The notes beneath the pieces are model-generated. The model ran no database searches, was not told the origin of the DNA, and worked only from the letters and a program-made list of their open reading frames with translations. Below are positions 63,201-64,000 of a stretch of DNA of 64,000 nucleotides, piece after piece. Position 1 is the stretch's first letter; each line of letters opens with the position of its first letter. The stretch covers positions 310,001 through 374,000 of the forward strand of contig JANATG010000002.1 in the NCBI GenBank assembly GCA_029449235.1, read 5' to 3'. The stretch is from Linnemannia schmuckeri (taxonomy: Eukaryota; Mortierellomycota; Mortierellomycetes; Mortierellales; Mortierellaceae). Position numbers and translations under genes: made by a program.

Positions 63201-64000
63201 TTCGAAAACAACCGAAACAAAGAGAGTGTGTGTGTGAATTAGAGAAATGGCTGGAACAAAATTTAAAAGAAGCAAGGAGCAATAGAGATGATGGAAGTAA
63301 TGGCGAGGGGAAAAGGTGTAACGAGAGAAAGAAAAGCTGTGAAGAATCTACACTAGTCAGAGCAAGGCGACCTTTTTCAAGACAGAGTCAAGGTATGAAG
63401 AGGGAAGCAGAGGGGAATAAAAGAAAGGCTCATAGAAGTTGGTTCAAAAGGCGCAGACAAGGTGTAGAGGGCTACGAATATTTATTCATGTCTGTTGTCT
63501 GGCAATGATATTATTTTTCGAGGTGTACAGAGTGTGATCTATCTCTCGAAAAGTCAAATGACCATATTCAATGTCGCACAAGAATCGACCGATCACTTAC
63601 AGAACACAGCAGTATGCTTTCATGACTTTTTGTACCTCACAATTTCTGCTTTATCATTTTCCTTTGCCCCTTTGCTGTGTCATCGTGCCTTTGCTGTGTC
63701 ATCACGCCATTGCTTTGCCATCGCGCCCTTGCTGTGTCACTGCCCCCTTGCTTTGCCATTTGCGCCTTTGCAATACCACTGCACATTTGCTATTCCAACG
63801 CGCCTTTGCTTTGCCGGCTGTCATGTTCCAGTCATTACATAATGTGATTGCACGATTTCAACATTTTTGACACGGATGAACTTTTCTCTTTTTTTCCCAT
63901 CCTTTTATCCTCAATCTGAGCAAGTATGTTCCTCTTGTTCTTCTCTTTCGCCTATTACAATTTTAATAAAGTTTACACAATGCGATTGCCATCGATATCA
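63201..64000. other. Upstream region with 20-25-bp degenerate repeat
   Basis: 63660-63830 is a run of units like tttgctgtgtcatcgcgcc / cttgctttgccattgcgcc. No gene is supported. The window ends in AT-rich DNA. Confidence 0.5.

Overview
This is fungal nuclear DNA. GT-AG introns of 50-200 bp interrupt the conserved genes, and the gene content (a Crinkler with its header domain, DNA2, DCP1, a KGG-repeat stress protein, a Crypton, DUF4238) fits an early-diverging fungus, most likely Mucoromycota/Mortierellomycotina. That placement is an inference from gene content. The window has two conserved housekeeping genes on the right and a large accessory, repeat-driven region on the left and centre.

Left flank (1-14.6 kb): a repeat whose head is a piece of 28S rRNA; a secreted PCu(A)C-like copper-chaperone-fold gene; an apparently intact 5.36-kb LINE inside a 16-bp target-site duplication; a 5'-truncated sister LINE head-to-head with it; a Crinkler N-terminal pseudogene; and a complete three-exon Crinkler gene with header domain, P-loop NTPase and C-terminal domain.

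Centre (14.6-38.6 kb): a giant inverted repeat. Two arms of about 11.27 kb (14627-25893 and 27293-38562) flank a 1.4-kb unique spacer. By eye I found only five substitutions, all in the outer 1.1 kb, plus length changes in one A-run and one CA repeat. Each arm carries 28S rRNA-derived segments, a decayed Tc1-type element, a three-exon single-pass membrane protein gene, a broken paralogue of it in divergent orientation, and a small secreted cysteine-rich protein gene. The intact genes are therefore present twice, as mirror images.

Right of the palindrome (38.6-50 kb): a second, unrelated secreted cysteine-rich protein; a 33-bp inverted-repeat hairpin element; a decayed Crypton (tyrosine recombinase plus GCR1_C-like domain); a complete pogo-like DNA transposon with TA duplication; a KGG-repeat gene; a small ADP-ribosyltransferase-like gene whose frame continues through two TGA codons into zinc-knuckle-like repeats; and an unrecognised gene cut off at a poly(A) run.

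Right end (50.9-63.2 kb): DNA2 (10 exons, with a GC-AG first intron whose splicing creates a PCNA-binding motif), DCP1 (5 exons), and a DUF4238 protein split by a charged low-complexity repeat tract. I saw no tRNA gene, CRISPR array or viral gene. All exon boundaries were read by eye from splice consensus, frame and homology, without transcript data.
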